Assembly: GCF_963169125.1 (NCBI RefSeq)
Contig: NC_084802.1
Location: forward strand, 117,680,903 to 117,744,902
Source: Humulus lupulus
Taxonomy: Eukaryota > Streptophyta > Magnoliopsida > Rosales > Cannabaceae
Direction of reading: 5' to 3'
DNA length: 64,000 bases
Position 1 is the first letter of the stretch, and each line of letters starts with the position of its first letter. The position numbers and the translations under genes are program-made. Below the pieces are notes generated by a model. It did not search any database, was not told where the DNA came from, and was given only the letters and a program-made list of their open reading frames with translations. Of this stretch, positions 35,096-46,830 are shown piece by piece.

Positions 35096-37783
35096 ATGGG
35101 ACCTAGGAAGAATATTCCCAAGAAAAATCCCGCCAGCTCGTCATCCCAGCAGGCCAGCAAAGGAAAAGAGGTGGCAACAGACTCCCCAATTCCCCACTTT
35201 GGTCCCACCATGGAGAAGGAGGTCGAGGTGGAACCTGACGCCTTCTTTGAGGCCAAGAGGATTGCCTCGAAGGTCACAACCCAGGGAAAGTTAATAAAAT
35301 CATGCTCTCCCACAACATCGAGATAGGGAAGGGCGCCCTGGTCGTCCGTCCTCCCCTGGAGGGCGAGTGGAGCTGCGCACCACTCGATGAGGAGTTCGCG
35401 GCCTAGAGTGATGAACACCTCAAGGCTGGGGCCTTTCTCCCCTTGGACCAGTACTTCGCGGACTTCTTAAATTTCCTGAAGCTGGCCCCCTTTCAGCTCC
35501 CCCTAACTCCTACCGCCTGTTAGCGGGGTTGAAGTACTTGTTCCTGAAGCAGGAATTGGAGGTCCCCACGCTGGCGGACATCCTCTACTTCTTCTGCCTT
35601 AAAGCCAGCCCGGACCAACGGGGGCGAGGTGACGGGTTCTACTACCTGACCAATTTTCCCAATTCGGCCGCGGTCATCGAGCTGCCCAGCCACCCCAATG
35701 ACTTCAAGGATCAATTCTTCATGTCAACGGGGTTTCGCAACTGCGAATACCATTACTTCAACCGTCCTCGTAAGTTCCTTTTAACTTTAGCTCGCTAGCT
35801 TGTCGCTGATTAGTCTCTTTCCATTCGTTGTTGACTTGAAAACTATCGTGCAGCTATTTTCGCGAGGACGGCTAAGTCAATGACCCTTCGGAGTCGGTAC
35901 GAAACCTTGGCGGGGCTCCCCCCCAAGTGAAAAAGACTACCGCCAGCTCGTGTCTGATGAGACGATGCTGGCGTGTAAGTTAATTTCCCCAGGACAGACT
36001 CTGGCTTTGAGGAGGCCGCGGACCATCCCCGCTGCTCGCGAGATGGCGCCCATCCCCAAGGAGGAGGCTGCGGATGAGGACGAGGACGAGGTCTCCCTCG
36101 TCCGCCGGAAGCGGGCTCTTGAGGTTGCCCAGGAGGTCAACGCGGAGCGGACCCAGTCCGGGGCAGCAGCCGGCCCCTCCGGCCAAGGTAACCCTTACAT
36201 ATTTAGGGACTTAGACAAGGCCGCTGCAGACCTACGACTTGCTAGGTTTAACCCCAGCCAACTCGTTCATCGCCACCAAAACGACCCAGATCGCAACATC
36301 ATTCTACTCCAGTGTGTTGACTAGCTCGTGTTGCGTTATGACATGGGCCGCCCTAGGGGTACTATAGTAGTAGATAATACCCTGGCCTTTAGGTCGGCCT
36401 TTTTTGAGGAGTACGGGACCAATCTTAGGTCGTGGCCCTCCCTTCTAGAGGGTGTAGTAGCTCCGGGTCTTAGGCAGTATGTAGAGGAGTCCAGTCCTGA
36501 GGTGGATCCAGACCCAGAGCCTCCTCTCACTCGTGAAGTCATTATCTTAGACTCCCCCGTAGAAGCTCCGAGGCCGAAGGTCTTGACAATAGATTCCTCC
36601 TCTAGCTCGGAGGGTAGGACCCTCTTCAATACATACTTTAGATTTTTTGTTATCAAAGTATTTTTACATGCATACTAATGATTCGCTTTTTGTTTCAGAC
36701 GAGGAGATGTCGCAGCCCGGGGAAACATTCTACGTTCTATGTTCCAGGGGGGAAATCCGTCCTCCGGGTCGTCTGGACCCTTGGTGAAGAGGCTCCGGGT
36801 GACCAAGAAAACTCCTCCCCCCGGGACCAGCTCTAAGTCTCCTGCCAAGGGGAAAAACCAGGGTCCTGTTTCCATAGAGAAGGTTCTTTTGCCCCCTCCT
36901 GTAGTGGAGAAGATGGCTCCACCTCCCCCGCGACCTCCTGTCCCTAATCAGGAACAGGAGGTACTAATCGGGACCCTGTCAGCCCCGACTCCCGGCGTGC
37001 GCGTCCCGGTCAATCCTCAGGCCTTGGAGAAAGTCCCCGAGGTCTTTAGGGGGACGATTTACAAAACTGCGACCTACATGGTGGACCACTGCTACAACGC
37101 CACCTTGAGGGACTTGCAGGAGATTGAGATGAGGAGCCCCGAGCATGTGATAGAGTCTTCACTGGGGATGACCCTCACGGTAAGTTTGCTTTACCACTGG
37201 TTCTTTATGTTGTAGTTTTTTTTTTCTAAGGCACTTGCCTTATTATCTTTTTGTCTTGCAGGCAGCTTTGGCTCTCCATCGGAGCATATCTCGGTCCAAG
37301 GCCAGGATGGATGAGATCAGAGGCGAGCACTAGGCTGCCCAGGCCGCCCTTGCCTTCGCTCAACAACAGGAGCAGGATATCAAGGCGGCCCTGGCGACTG
37401 CCCAGGAGAGCGAGAGGGTTGCACAGACCACCTTGGTCGCTGCGCAGGCCGAGCTGGAGGCATCTTGGGCCAAGCTGCTGGAGGCCAAGGCTGCCAAGGT
37501 CGCCCAGGACGCCTCGAAGGCCGAACTCGAGGAGGCCAAGGCCGCCCTTGTGGCAGAGAGGGCATCATCCAGCTCCTCCATGGAGTCCATGTTGTACCAT
37601 TGCTGGGCCTTCAACCAGGATGGTGACTTTTCCTTCTTGGGGTCAGAGGTGTGAGAGTCCTTCTTGGAAATGTTTAAAGCTCGCCTTCAACAAGAGGCGG
37701 CCTCCGAGACCGGGGAGACCTCCACTGCCACCGAGCAGGATGGAGAGGGGGTGACTTCATCAGAGCGGCCTGGCGGGGCTTAG
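35096..37783 (+). pseudogene. E4 antisense ORF: Transposase_28-like protein with coiled coil, four coding exons
   Basis: Inferred exons are 35096-35769, 35854-36613, 36699-37179 and 37262-37783. Donors are GTAAGT (35770), GTAGGA (36614) and GTAAGT (37180); acceptors are GCAG, TTTCAG and TTGCAG. Exon 1 has a basic Ser-rich start and a globular region (FLNFLKLAPFQL, then LADILYFFCLKASP) like the E1 copy. Exon 2 ends in an acidic Ser-rich linker, exon 3 is Pro-rich, and exon 4 is an Ala/Glu coiled coil. The phase-1 intron after the Ser linker and the phase-0 intron before the coiled coil match E1. Stops and at least two frameshifts in exon 1, and TAG/TGA in exon 4, show decay. Convergent with E4 pol. 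Confidence 0.75.
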
Positions 37784-37950
37784 GATTTTTGCTCCTTTTT
37801 CTTTTCTTTTTATTTGTAACTTTATATTACGAGGTTTTTTATCCTTAAGACAATTGATTTCCTTAGATTTATTTAATCTATTTATATATATTTGTGGTTT
37901 AACTTAGTTTCTGTTGGTGTTATGATTCATTGATCAACTCCTATGTATTA

Positions 37951-38451
37951 GGACCTGGTTGTATCCAGGATATTAATTTGAAAACTTAGTTCGCGTCAAT
38001 CCTTAATCGATATCTCGTGCTTTTTAAGAAAAACATCGATCAATCAATTTGAACTAACTTCTAAGTTTTAGGACCTGGTTATATCCAGGATATTAATTGG
38101 AAACTTAGTTCGCGTCAATCCTTTATCGATATCTCGTGCTTTTTAAGAAAAACATCGATCAATCAATTTGAACTAACTTCTAAGTTTTAGGACCTGGTTA
38201 TATCCAGGATATTAATTTGAAAACTTAGTTCGCGTCAATCCTTTATCGATATCTCGTGCTTTTTAAGAAAAACATCGATCAATCAATTTGAACTAACTTC
38301 TAAGTTTTAGGACCTGGTTATATCCAGGATATTAATTTGAAAACTTAGTTCGCGTCAATCCTTTATCAATATCTCGTGCTTTTTAAGAAAAACATCGATC
38401 AATCAATTTGAACTAACTTTTAAGTTTTAGGACCTGGTTATATCCAGGATA
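37951..38451. repeat. 120-bp tandem repeat, four copies plus partial, in E4
   Basis: Units begin GGACCTGGTT at 37951, 38071, 38190, 38310 and 38430 (periods 120, 119, 120, 120). Copies are nearly identical, the first being most different. The array lies between the antisense gene stop and the hairpin motif, the hypervariable region of Tat elements known to seed satellite DNA. Confidence 0.95.
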
Positions 38452-38454
38452 TAT

Positions 38455-38495
38455 GTCCCCCAAGTAATCAGGAAAGGGTCTTTCGTGGTTACTTG
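38455..38495 (-). promoter_or_regulatory. Inverted repeat plus G5 motif (E4), counterpart of 7954-7996
   Basis: On the minus strand CAAGTAA (38495-38489) pairs with TTACTTG (38467-38461), which runs into GGGGGACA. Inside the loop GAAAG and CTTTC can pair too. Compared with E1 the stem keeps pairing where G:C became A:T. It lies just after the pol stop and next to the tandem array. Confidence 0.55.
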
Positions 38496-38574
38496 ACGTT
38501 ACATCCACAATCATATACAATAACGCAAAAAGATGAACTCTTATTACCTAATAAACAGAAGATGGCTTTTCTAC

Positions 38575-39116
38575 CTAAGCCCTACAAAGATAATATTGAT
38601 AATATTTCTTTAAGTGCATAGCGTTCCAAGTCCGTGGGACTGCTTCTCCGTTAAGCCGAGCTAGCTTGAAGGTTCCTTCTTTCACGACCTCAGTTATTTG
38701 ATAGGGTCCTTCCCAGTTTGGTCCCAACACTCCGTCCTTGGGATCCTTGCTGGCTAGGAAGACTCTTCTGAGGACCAGTTCGCCAATGCTAAAGACGTGT
38801 TTCTTGACCTTTGAGTTGAAATAACGAGTGATCTTTTGCTGATAATGCGCGAGCTGCAGTTGTGAAGCTTCTCGTTTTTCGTCAATTAGGTCGAGAGATG
38901 CGCAAAGCAATTCGTCATTCCGGTCTTGGTCAAATGCCTGGACTCTATGCGAGGCTACCTTTACTTCGACAGGAAGGATTGCCTCACTCCCGAAAGCTAG
39001 GGAGAAAGGAGTATGACCCGTCGGCGTTTGATGTGAGGTCCTGTATGCCCACAGTACCTAGGGGAGCTATTCGGGCCAGACCCCCTTGGCTTCGTCCAGT
39101 CTTTTCTTAAGGCTCG
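38575..39116 (-). pseudogene. pol: E4 integrase C-terminal part
   Basis: Continues the integrase interrupted by S3: LKKRLDEAKG immediately upstream of the insertion, then a degraded stretch with stops. The GPY/F-type module (ELVLRRVF, LGPNWEGPYQITEV, KLARLNGEAV) ends near 38575. No chromodomain. Confidence 0.85.
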
Positions 39117-40974
39117 TGATGGACCCAAAACGGGTATGTTTTAAATATTTATACTCGCAAGCGCACGAATCGTATTTATAGAATAGTGTTCGTGTAAGCA
39201 CGAGATTGAACCCAAAGGAGTTGTCTAAAATCGAAAAGAGAAACTATTTTAAACCAAAATTAATAAATTCTAACCTAGTTCCAAAGATTGATGAGAATTT
39301 GTAACAATAAAAATAAAATAAAATATAATAATAAAAAAATTAAAGACAATATATATAACATAAATTAATAATAGAAATGAAGATGGTAAAATAAGATTAT
39401 TAAGGATTAGAATCCACAAAATATAAGTTCAATAATATTTATAAGTACATTGATTCCCAAGTTTTAGTGATAGTTAAAATAAATCAAACTATCATTTTCT
39501 AAATATATTTATAATTTTAAGCACAAATTATTTCTAAAAAGATAGGATTTTTCTTCACTTTTCAAAATTATGATTTCAAAGCATTTAGTGTAAATCAATC
39601 TAATGAAATAACAAATAAATCAATGAACATTATTTATAAGGCAAAACATAATATTTTTGTTCTAAGCATGGATGTGTACAATTTAATGACACATCTTACA
39701 CAAAGAATATTATGTTTTAGCACTAATGAAGAACAAAGTGTAAATATGTGCTAACAATCCAAAATACATGATATTTAAGATGAAAGAAGATATTTGAAGA
39801 AGAAAATTCCATAAACTTTGTTGCACAAAATGGGAAATCAACATACAAAATAAACACTATCTAGTTACAAAATGTTTCATCATCACCTTAATAATTTTAA
39901 AAAGATTAGAAACACATAACTAGAATAGCAAATACAAACTAAAAATTACAAACATAAATAGGAAAATTTGGAGGAGAAACCCCCAAAATTTTCCTCTAAA
40001 AATACATAGAAAAATAACCAAAAAGAAGAAGAAGATGAAGAGAATGGAGAGGTTTTGAAATGTGTAGAATTTGGTATATTAACCTCCTTTTTTTTAAATG
40101 GACACCACAAATCCCTTATTTATAGCAAAAAATGATGATTAAAATAATCAATTCAAATTAATTAAATTGAATTAATTATAATATGGCAAATATGGATAAA
40201 TTATAGGGTGTAATAATTATGTTTTGGGGTAAAATACGTAGAAAATGTGGTAAAAATTGGCATTTTTGTCATAGGGGACAAATGGTACAAAAGCATTTTT
40301 TGTTGGGCTCAAGACACATTTTTTCTTTTGCTTTGGATGGGCTGGCAGCAGGCTTTGGATGGGCTTGTGATGCCAGGCGTTAAGGCTAGGTGATAGCCGA
40401 ATGATGGTGAGGCAGGGAGTGCTTCGGTGTGGTGAGGCTGATACGTGGAGGTGCATGAGCTGAAGGATATATGTTGATGGTTGAAGGGGCTTCGTGGGCC
40501 AAGGAGATGGGCCTGCTTTTGGTGGGCTTTAAGCTTTTCAAAAATGCCATAATATCCTTATTTCTTTCAGCTTTAATTCTTGAAAATGCCACCTTTCCTC
40601 CATTTTTCTTTCTTTTTAAGAGCATAAATTCCCTACAAAATAAATATAAAATAAATCATAATACAATATTTTCAACTATAAAATAAATCAATTTAATTCT
40701 TTGAAAATATTAATTATAACTTAATTTATATTTTACATTTAATTTCAATAATACAACATTTTTTTACCACTAAACAAAACAATAATTCAAATAATTAAAC
40801 TACAATATATTACAACAAAATAACTATAAAAACACACAAAAATATATAAAATCAAAATATGACTAATAAATTCAAAATTACTTAAAAAATTAATAAATCA
40901 ATTAAAAACTCAAGAATTAAGCAACAATTAGCACATAAAAAGTGGTAAAATAACTCTATTTTGTAGAGTTATCA
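39117..40974 (-). mobile_element. S3: solo LTR (1858 bp), Athila/Ogre-like, in E4 integrase
   Basis: TGATGG at one end and TTATCA at the other, flanked by the perfect duplication GCTCG (39112-39116 and 40975-40979). On the minus strand it starts TGATAACTCTACAAAATAGA and ends with CAAGCGCACG-type sequence in reverse (near 39155-39170), which I associate with Athila/Ogre-like Ty3/Gypsy LTRs. No internal region. Removing it restores continuity of the integrase codons on both sides. Confidence 0.85.
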
Positions 40975-42072
40975 GCTCGCCTTTAGCGTCTTGTTGACAG
41001 CCTCGACCTGCCCATTAGCCTGGGGATAGGCCACGGAGGAGAAGCTTTTAACAATTTCGTGCCTCTCACAGAATTTGGTGAAGAGGTCGCTATTGAACTG
41101 TGTTCCATTATCCGACACGATCTTCTTTGGCAGCCCGAATCGGCAGATAATGCTCTTGACCATGAAGTCAAGGACTCTCTTTGAAGTGATCGTCACCAGG
41201 GGCTCTACTTCTGCCCACTAGGTGAAGTAGTCGATAGCCACCACCGCATAGAGAACTCCTCCCTTTCCAGTAGGGAGGGCACCAACCAGGTCAATACCCC
41301 AGACCGCGAACGGCCATGGGGACGTGATCATCTTCAGCTCAACTGGGGGAGCCCGTGCAATTGTGGCGAATCGCTGGCACTTGTCATACTTCTTGACATA
41401 GGAGATCGAGTCCTTTGATAAAGTGGGCCAATAATACCCTTGCCTTAGTATCTTCAGGGCTAGGCTTTGCCCCCCAGTGTGATCTCCACAAAAACCCTCG
41501 TGCACCTCTTGCAAAATGGTCTTCGCCTCGCTTGGCAGAACACACCGTAGGAGAGGTAAAGAGTGTCCACGGCGGTATAATATCCCATCTATCACCGTAT
41601 ACCTGGGAGCCTGGTAAAGTACCCGCCTTGCGTCATTTCGCTCCTCAGGTAACTTTCCTGCTGTGAGATACTCGAGGATGGGGGTCACCCAAGTCAGTCT
41701 GGCGTCGATCATCTCGACCTCCGCCCCGAATTCCTCTATGCTTGGTCTTTCCAAGAACTCTACCAGCACCAGTCCCAAAGTCTCCGCCTCCCCAGAGGTA
41801 GCGAGCTTTGCCAGGGCGTCCACGTTGGCATTCTGCTCCCGAGGTATCTGCTCGATTAAGCCGCGCTCAAATGCGGATAGCTCGTTCTTTACCTTGACCA
41901 GGTAAGCAACCATCTTGGTTCCCCGTGATTGGTATTCCCCTAACACTTATTTTACCATGAGCTGTGAATCGATGTAACACTAGACGGAGCTGGCCTTTAG
42001 CTCCTGGGCCATCCTTAGCCCAGCCAGTAAAGCTTCGTATTCAGCCTCGTTCTTGGACGCTTTGAATCTGAA
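40975..42072 (-). pseudogene. pol: E4 second RNase H and integrase N-terminal part
   Basis: Reading leftwards: the end of the second RNase H (ANVDALAKLATSGEAE), linker, integrase zinc domain (HEGFCGDH, then KKYDKCQRF, where the first Cys of the pair is Tyr), and core with WGIDLVG, VSDNGTQF and NGQVEAVN. All three catalytic acids are present, but the zinc-binding Cys is lost and TAG stops occur near 41218 and 41947. The coding sequence breaks at S3. Confidence 0.9.
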
Positions 42073-43405
42073 TCATAACATCGAGTGGAATCGATGTCCT
42101 TCTAGGGATATCAATATGATTCCAGCCCCAGAGCCGTTCTCGTTAGACGAGCCATCTACGAAGACCTTCCATGAGGTCTGGGCTAAGGAGGCCTGGGATG
42201 ACTCTTCTACAGGATCTTCTCGGAACCCTGTGCACTCTGCCACAAAATCAGCTAGGGCCTGGATTTTTATTGCAGTTCGCGGTATGTACAATATCTCAAA
42301 TTGGATGAGTTCGAAAGCCCATTTCAACAGATGTCCCGATGCTTCAGGTTTTTGCAAAACCTGCCTTAAAGGCTGATCGGTTATGACGTGTATTGAGTGG
42401 GATTGGAAATACGTCCTGAGCTTTCGGGAGGCCGTAATGAGGCAGAAGGCCATCTTTTCCATCAACGGATACCAGGATTCAGCCCCAAGAAGCCTCTTGG
42501 TGATGTAATAGACTGACTTTTGAGATCGGTCTTCTTCTTGGACTAATACGGCGCTAGCTGCATCCTCCGTGATAGCTAGGTAAAGGAAAAGAGGCTCTCC
42601 TGCCGTCGGTTTGGACAATACGGGCGGCTCAGCTAAATGTGCTTTCAGGTCGAGGAAGGCACGTTCGCATTCCTCGGTCCACTCGAATTTTTTATTTCCC
42701 CAGAGCAGGTTGTAGAATGGCAGACATTTGTCGGTTGATTTAGAAATAAACCGAGTGAGGGCCGCCACCCTTCCTGTCAAACTTTGAACGTCTTTTCGTG
42801 ACCGGGGTGAGGGCATCTTGAGTAGCGACCTGATCTTATCGGGGTTTGCTTCTATTCCCTTGGTATTGATGATGAAACCCAGGAACTTTCCTGACGCGAC
42901 CTCGAAAGTACACTTTTGGGGGTTTAGCCTCATGCCGTATTCTCTCAATATCTATAAGCATTCCTCTAGATCGGAGACATGGTTATCGGCAGTTTTCAAC
43001 TTGACCAGCATGTCGTCAACATACACTTCCATATTCTTCCCGATCTAGTTGGTAAACATCCTATTTACCAACCTCTGGTATGTAGCCCCGACGTTTTTCA
43101 GCCCGAAGGGCATGACCTTGTAACAATAAACATTAGTTGGGCTCATGAAGCTAGTGTGTTCCTGATCTGTCGGATTCATGGAGATCTGGTTATAGTCCGA
43201 CTATGCATCCATAAAAGACATGTGTTCGTGCCCCGCCGTGGCATCTACTAATTGGTCGATCCTTGGCAAGGGGAAGAAATCTTTGGGGTAGGCTTTGTTC
43301 AGATCGGAGAAGTCGATGCAGGTCTGCCATTTCCCGTTGGGCTTCGGGACCAACACAGGATTGGCGACCCAGATTGGGAACTTTGCTTTGTGGATAAAGC
43401 CGCAC
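42073..43405 (-). pseudogene. pol: E4 reverse transcriptase and first RNase H
   Basis: Palm motifs are present (KPNGKWQTCIDF, DLNKAYPKDFFPLP, MPFGLKNVGATYQRLVN). YVDD is intact at 43023-43012. The thumb has LNPQKCTFEVASGKFLGFI. RNase H-like sequence follows with KFEWTEECERAF and PPVLSKP, and the second RNase H begins with VFVDGSSNENGSGAG near 42150. Stops near 43202, 43048 and 42952 break the frame. Confidence 0.92.
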
Positions 43406-44600
43406 TTTAAGAGCCGAGCTACTTCCTCCTCTAGGGCCTCAACTCGGGTTGTCCCTAGGCGCCTTTATTTCTGGGAGTTTGTAGGCACACTTTTACCCAA
43501 GTTGAGGGTGTGCATGATGATGCTTGGATTGATCCCTACCATGTCTCCATGAGACCAGGCGAACACATCTAGATTCTCTCGCAGAAACTTAATCAGCTCC
43601 GCCTTCCTTTCGCTACATAGATTTTTCCCGAGCTTTACCACCTTCGAGGGGTCTTGTGGGTCGACGTTTACCTCCTCGAGCTCTTCGATGGCCTGGAGCT
43701 CGGATCTATCCTCACTTACTCTGGGGTCGATATCATTATTTGAGATGATATTCTCCCCTTTGGCATTTTGAGGTTTTTCAATCTCAGGACTAGGCATAAG
43801 TTCCTGAGATTCCTCATCCCCGCCCTGGATGGTCATCGTCTGCTGCCCGGGTTTTGATATTCCCTTCATAGAAATGCTATAGCATTCCCTGGCAGCGAGC
43901 TGATTGCCTCGGACAGTGCATATCCCCGAGGAAGAGGGGAATTTTAGCGTGAGGTGGCGGATGGAGGTTATTGCTTCGAACGCTATCAAAGTAGGTCGGC
44001 CCAAAATAGCATTGTACGCGGCGGGACAATCGATGACCACAAACTCGAGGAGTTTTGAGACAGTCCGGGGTCCCTCTCCCAAGGTGATCACCAGCTCGAT
44101 TGTTCCTATTGCTGCCGACCCTTCTCTAGAGAATCATGGAGGTGGCTTTCAACTCGGTGACAGATAAACCCATCTTTTCCAGCATAGACCGGAATAGCAG
44201 GTTCACCGAGCTCCCATTGTCGACCAGTATCCTCTTAACTCTCCTGTTAGCGAGCTGAGTGGCTACGACCAAAGGGTCGTTATGAGGGAACTGGACGTGA
44301 CTGGCATCTTCCTCGATGAATATGATTGGTTGTCTCTCCAATCGCTGCTGCTTGGGTAGATGTTGCTAGGGGACGAACTCCACTCCATTATGAGCCTTAA
44401 GTTCGTTGACATATCTCTTCTGGGCACCTCTGCTCGTGCCAGCCAGATGGGGGCCTCTGGAGATCGTGGAGATCTATCCTCCTATCACAGTTGGAGGGAT
44501 GTCCTGATCTATCCGAGACCCGGGCTGACTAATCGGAGCTTCCAGAGCTGGTTGGCCGGCAGGAACCCTATTCCGCGCGTACTGAGCCAAGGGTCTGGCT
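43406..44600 (-). pseudogene. E4 aspartic protease and linker
   Basis: ILVDNGSSVNLLF (near 44225) sits at the protease active site; the usual DTG reads DNG here. GRPTLIAFEAI and the conserved KFPSSSGICTVRGNQ follow. Then comes an acidic linker (ELQAIEELEEVNVDP) and the RT N-terminal VFAWSHGDMVGI. At least one frameshift lies near 44110. Confidence 0.85.
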
Positions 44601-46776
44601 TTAATGAGAGTCTCGATCTCATCCTTCAGGTGCCTACAATCATCAGTGCTGTGGCCAATATCATTGTGGAACCGAAAAAAAACTTGGAGGGGTCTCGCTT
44701 ACCCTTCTGGTGCTTCAACAGTTCCGGCTTCTTCCAGGGGAGGCGAGCAGAGTTTGCTAGGAAAATGTTCTCCCTAGTGTGTGTGAGCTCGGTATAAGTC
44801 GCGTAGAATGACTTAAAATTTTCCACGGACTTGTTCTTCTTCGGGTCGTGCTGGCCGCCCTCGCTGCTCCCTTTTCTCTTGCCTCCACCAAACTAGTTAT
44901 TCTGTGTAACGGTTTGTGTCGCTGTCACGACATCTGTTCCTACCCTAGCGGGCTATTCAAGGGCCTGGCTGGTTCCTGCGGCTGACGCTCGCGCCTCCTC
45001 CAGGTTTATCCACCCCTGGGCCCTATTTAGGAATTCGTTCATGGTGCTGACACCTTTTCTCTGTATATCTTCCCAGAGCCCGCCTCCGACGAGGGTTCCA
45101 GTCCTCAAGGCCATAAGCTTGGAACTATCATCTGCGTCCCTGGCCCGAGCCGCGACGTTTACGAATATGCTCAGGTAAGCTTTCAAAGGTTCGTCGGGCT
45201 GTTGTCTTACGTTTGCTAGGGTGTCGGCTTTGACGCGGGCAGCTTGAGAAGCTCGGAATACCCTCTTGAAGTCGGCAGAAAATGCTTTCCATGAGCTAAT
45301 GGACTTCTTTTTACTCTGCTTGAACCATTTCCTGGCCAGCCCAGTCAAGGTGGAAGGAAATATTAAATATCTCAACTCAGGACCGATGTTATGGGCCATC
45401 ATTAGGGTGTTGAACATACCCAGATGATCCGACGGGTGCCCGTCCCCATTGTACTTGGAGAAGTGAGGCATACGAAAACCAGGTGGATATGCCGTAGCTA
45501 CTATGCTTGGGGTGAAGAGCTCAAGTTTGTCCCCCGAGTCGTACTCATCTTTCTCTTTTTCTGATAGGAGCTTCCTCATCAGCTCCTCCATTTGAGCCAG
45601 TCGCTCCAGGGTTTGGTCCTTGCTTCCTTGGTTGTTCTGGGGCTGTTCAACAGCTCCAGTTCCATTGTACGTGTTGGGCGGGTTATAGTCCCTCCTATCT
45701 TGAGATAGGTTATGTGGGATTTTCCCGCAGTCACGTACTTTAGATAGGCCCTCCCCTTGGCGAGCACGACTGCTGTTTCCAGCTGGATCTCCTCTCTGAG
45801 AGTTGAGACGATCTAGGAGGTCACCCCGCTGGGTGACCCGAGGGCTTTGAGCCGAGCTCAAATGATGGCGCAGGTCTTCGCCGGACCTGCCACTTTGATT
45901 ACTCCCGGTCTAGTAACTTCCATTTCAGAAGCTCGGAGCCCACTGCTAAGGGTGAGGATCCGGGATTTCTCTGGGCGCCCAGCTGCGACAGGAAGGCCCG
46001 ACGGAAGGAGGATTTCTCCTGCTTCTCCCATGAGCCAGAATGTCTCGGACTGGACGGGGAGGAGATGGATATCTTATCAGTGACGGAGGATGCCTGACTG
46101 GTGACGCGATCCTGGTCCCATCGAGGTGGATTAAGTTAGGTCGCGACCGCTCCGTTCTACCATCCCCCGCATCCTGCGCTCTGTAGTCTGAGCATGGCGC
46201 AGAACGGCTGGTCGGGGCGGGCTGTCGTCGTGAGCCCTCCCCGGATCTTCTTCGCGAGCTGCCACGAGCCCTCCTAGGTGCACTTGAGGGTGGAACTGAA
46301 CTAGGAGTTGAGGTCCGGACTGATCGGCTGAATGGCTGATCGGCCCTAGGAGGTTCCTCAAATACTGTTTCCTGGTGATGCAACATGGGAGTAGAATTTG
46401 ATGTCGAGGGTCTGGCCGACTGACTGGGCCTAGGTCAATTACCCCAGCGGGACTTATGAGTCCCACCATGCCTCTTTCCGACGTTAGCATCGGTTGTAAA
46501 AAGGGGTAATCGGGCCAAAACCTCTTCGATCTGCTTGTTTGCTTTCGCTAGCTGACTCCTCAACTGTGCATTCTCCATTTCTACCGCCGTGTAGAAATTT
46601 GAGTTCGGATTGGGCGGCCCGGGAGCCGAACTTTCAAAGTCGTCTTGGCCCATTGGTTACTTCCCCGGTCGCTGCTGAACCTCAGGGTTTTGCTCGTCAG
46701 ATATGGCGGCATGGTGGGCTTCCTACCCATCACGTTGATCCGCATCGTTACCATGTCTCGAGCGAGTAACTACCAT
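44601..46776 (-). pseudogene. gag: E4 gag
   Basis: The ATG at 46776-46774 has the same context as E2 gag. In-frame TAG and TAA follow early. A short coiled coil (MENAQLRSQLAKANKQIEEV) is near 46560. A long basic Ser/Arg/Pro region to 45946 is followed by frameshifts. The capsid core is at about 45510-44960 (FRMPHFSKYNGDGHPSDHL, ARKWFKQSKKKSISSWKAF). A degraded zinc-knuckle region (FHNDIGHSTDDCRHLKDEIE) is at about 44680-44620. Confidence 0.88.
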
Positions 46777-46810
46777 GGTTGGGTTTTTGCGATAGCACCA
46801 ATCTAAGAAC

Positions 46811-46830
46811 TCTCAATGAAAGCACCAAAC
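46811..46830 (-). other. E4 primer binding site
   Basis: On the minus strand TGGTGCTTTCATTGAGAG begins within 2-3 bases of the LTR end; E2 has the same site with one change. Confidence 0.65.

Noticed and set aside
37951..38451. CRISPR-like regular array
   Set aside because: The units are contiguous 120-bp tandem copies with no spacers, in a plant retrotransposon.
40217..40686. Frames of 70-80 codons within S3
   Set aside because: Inside a solo LTR; no domain.
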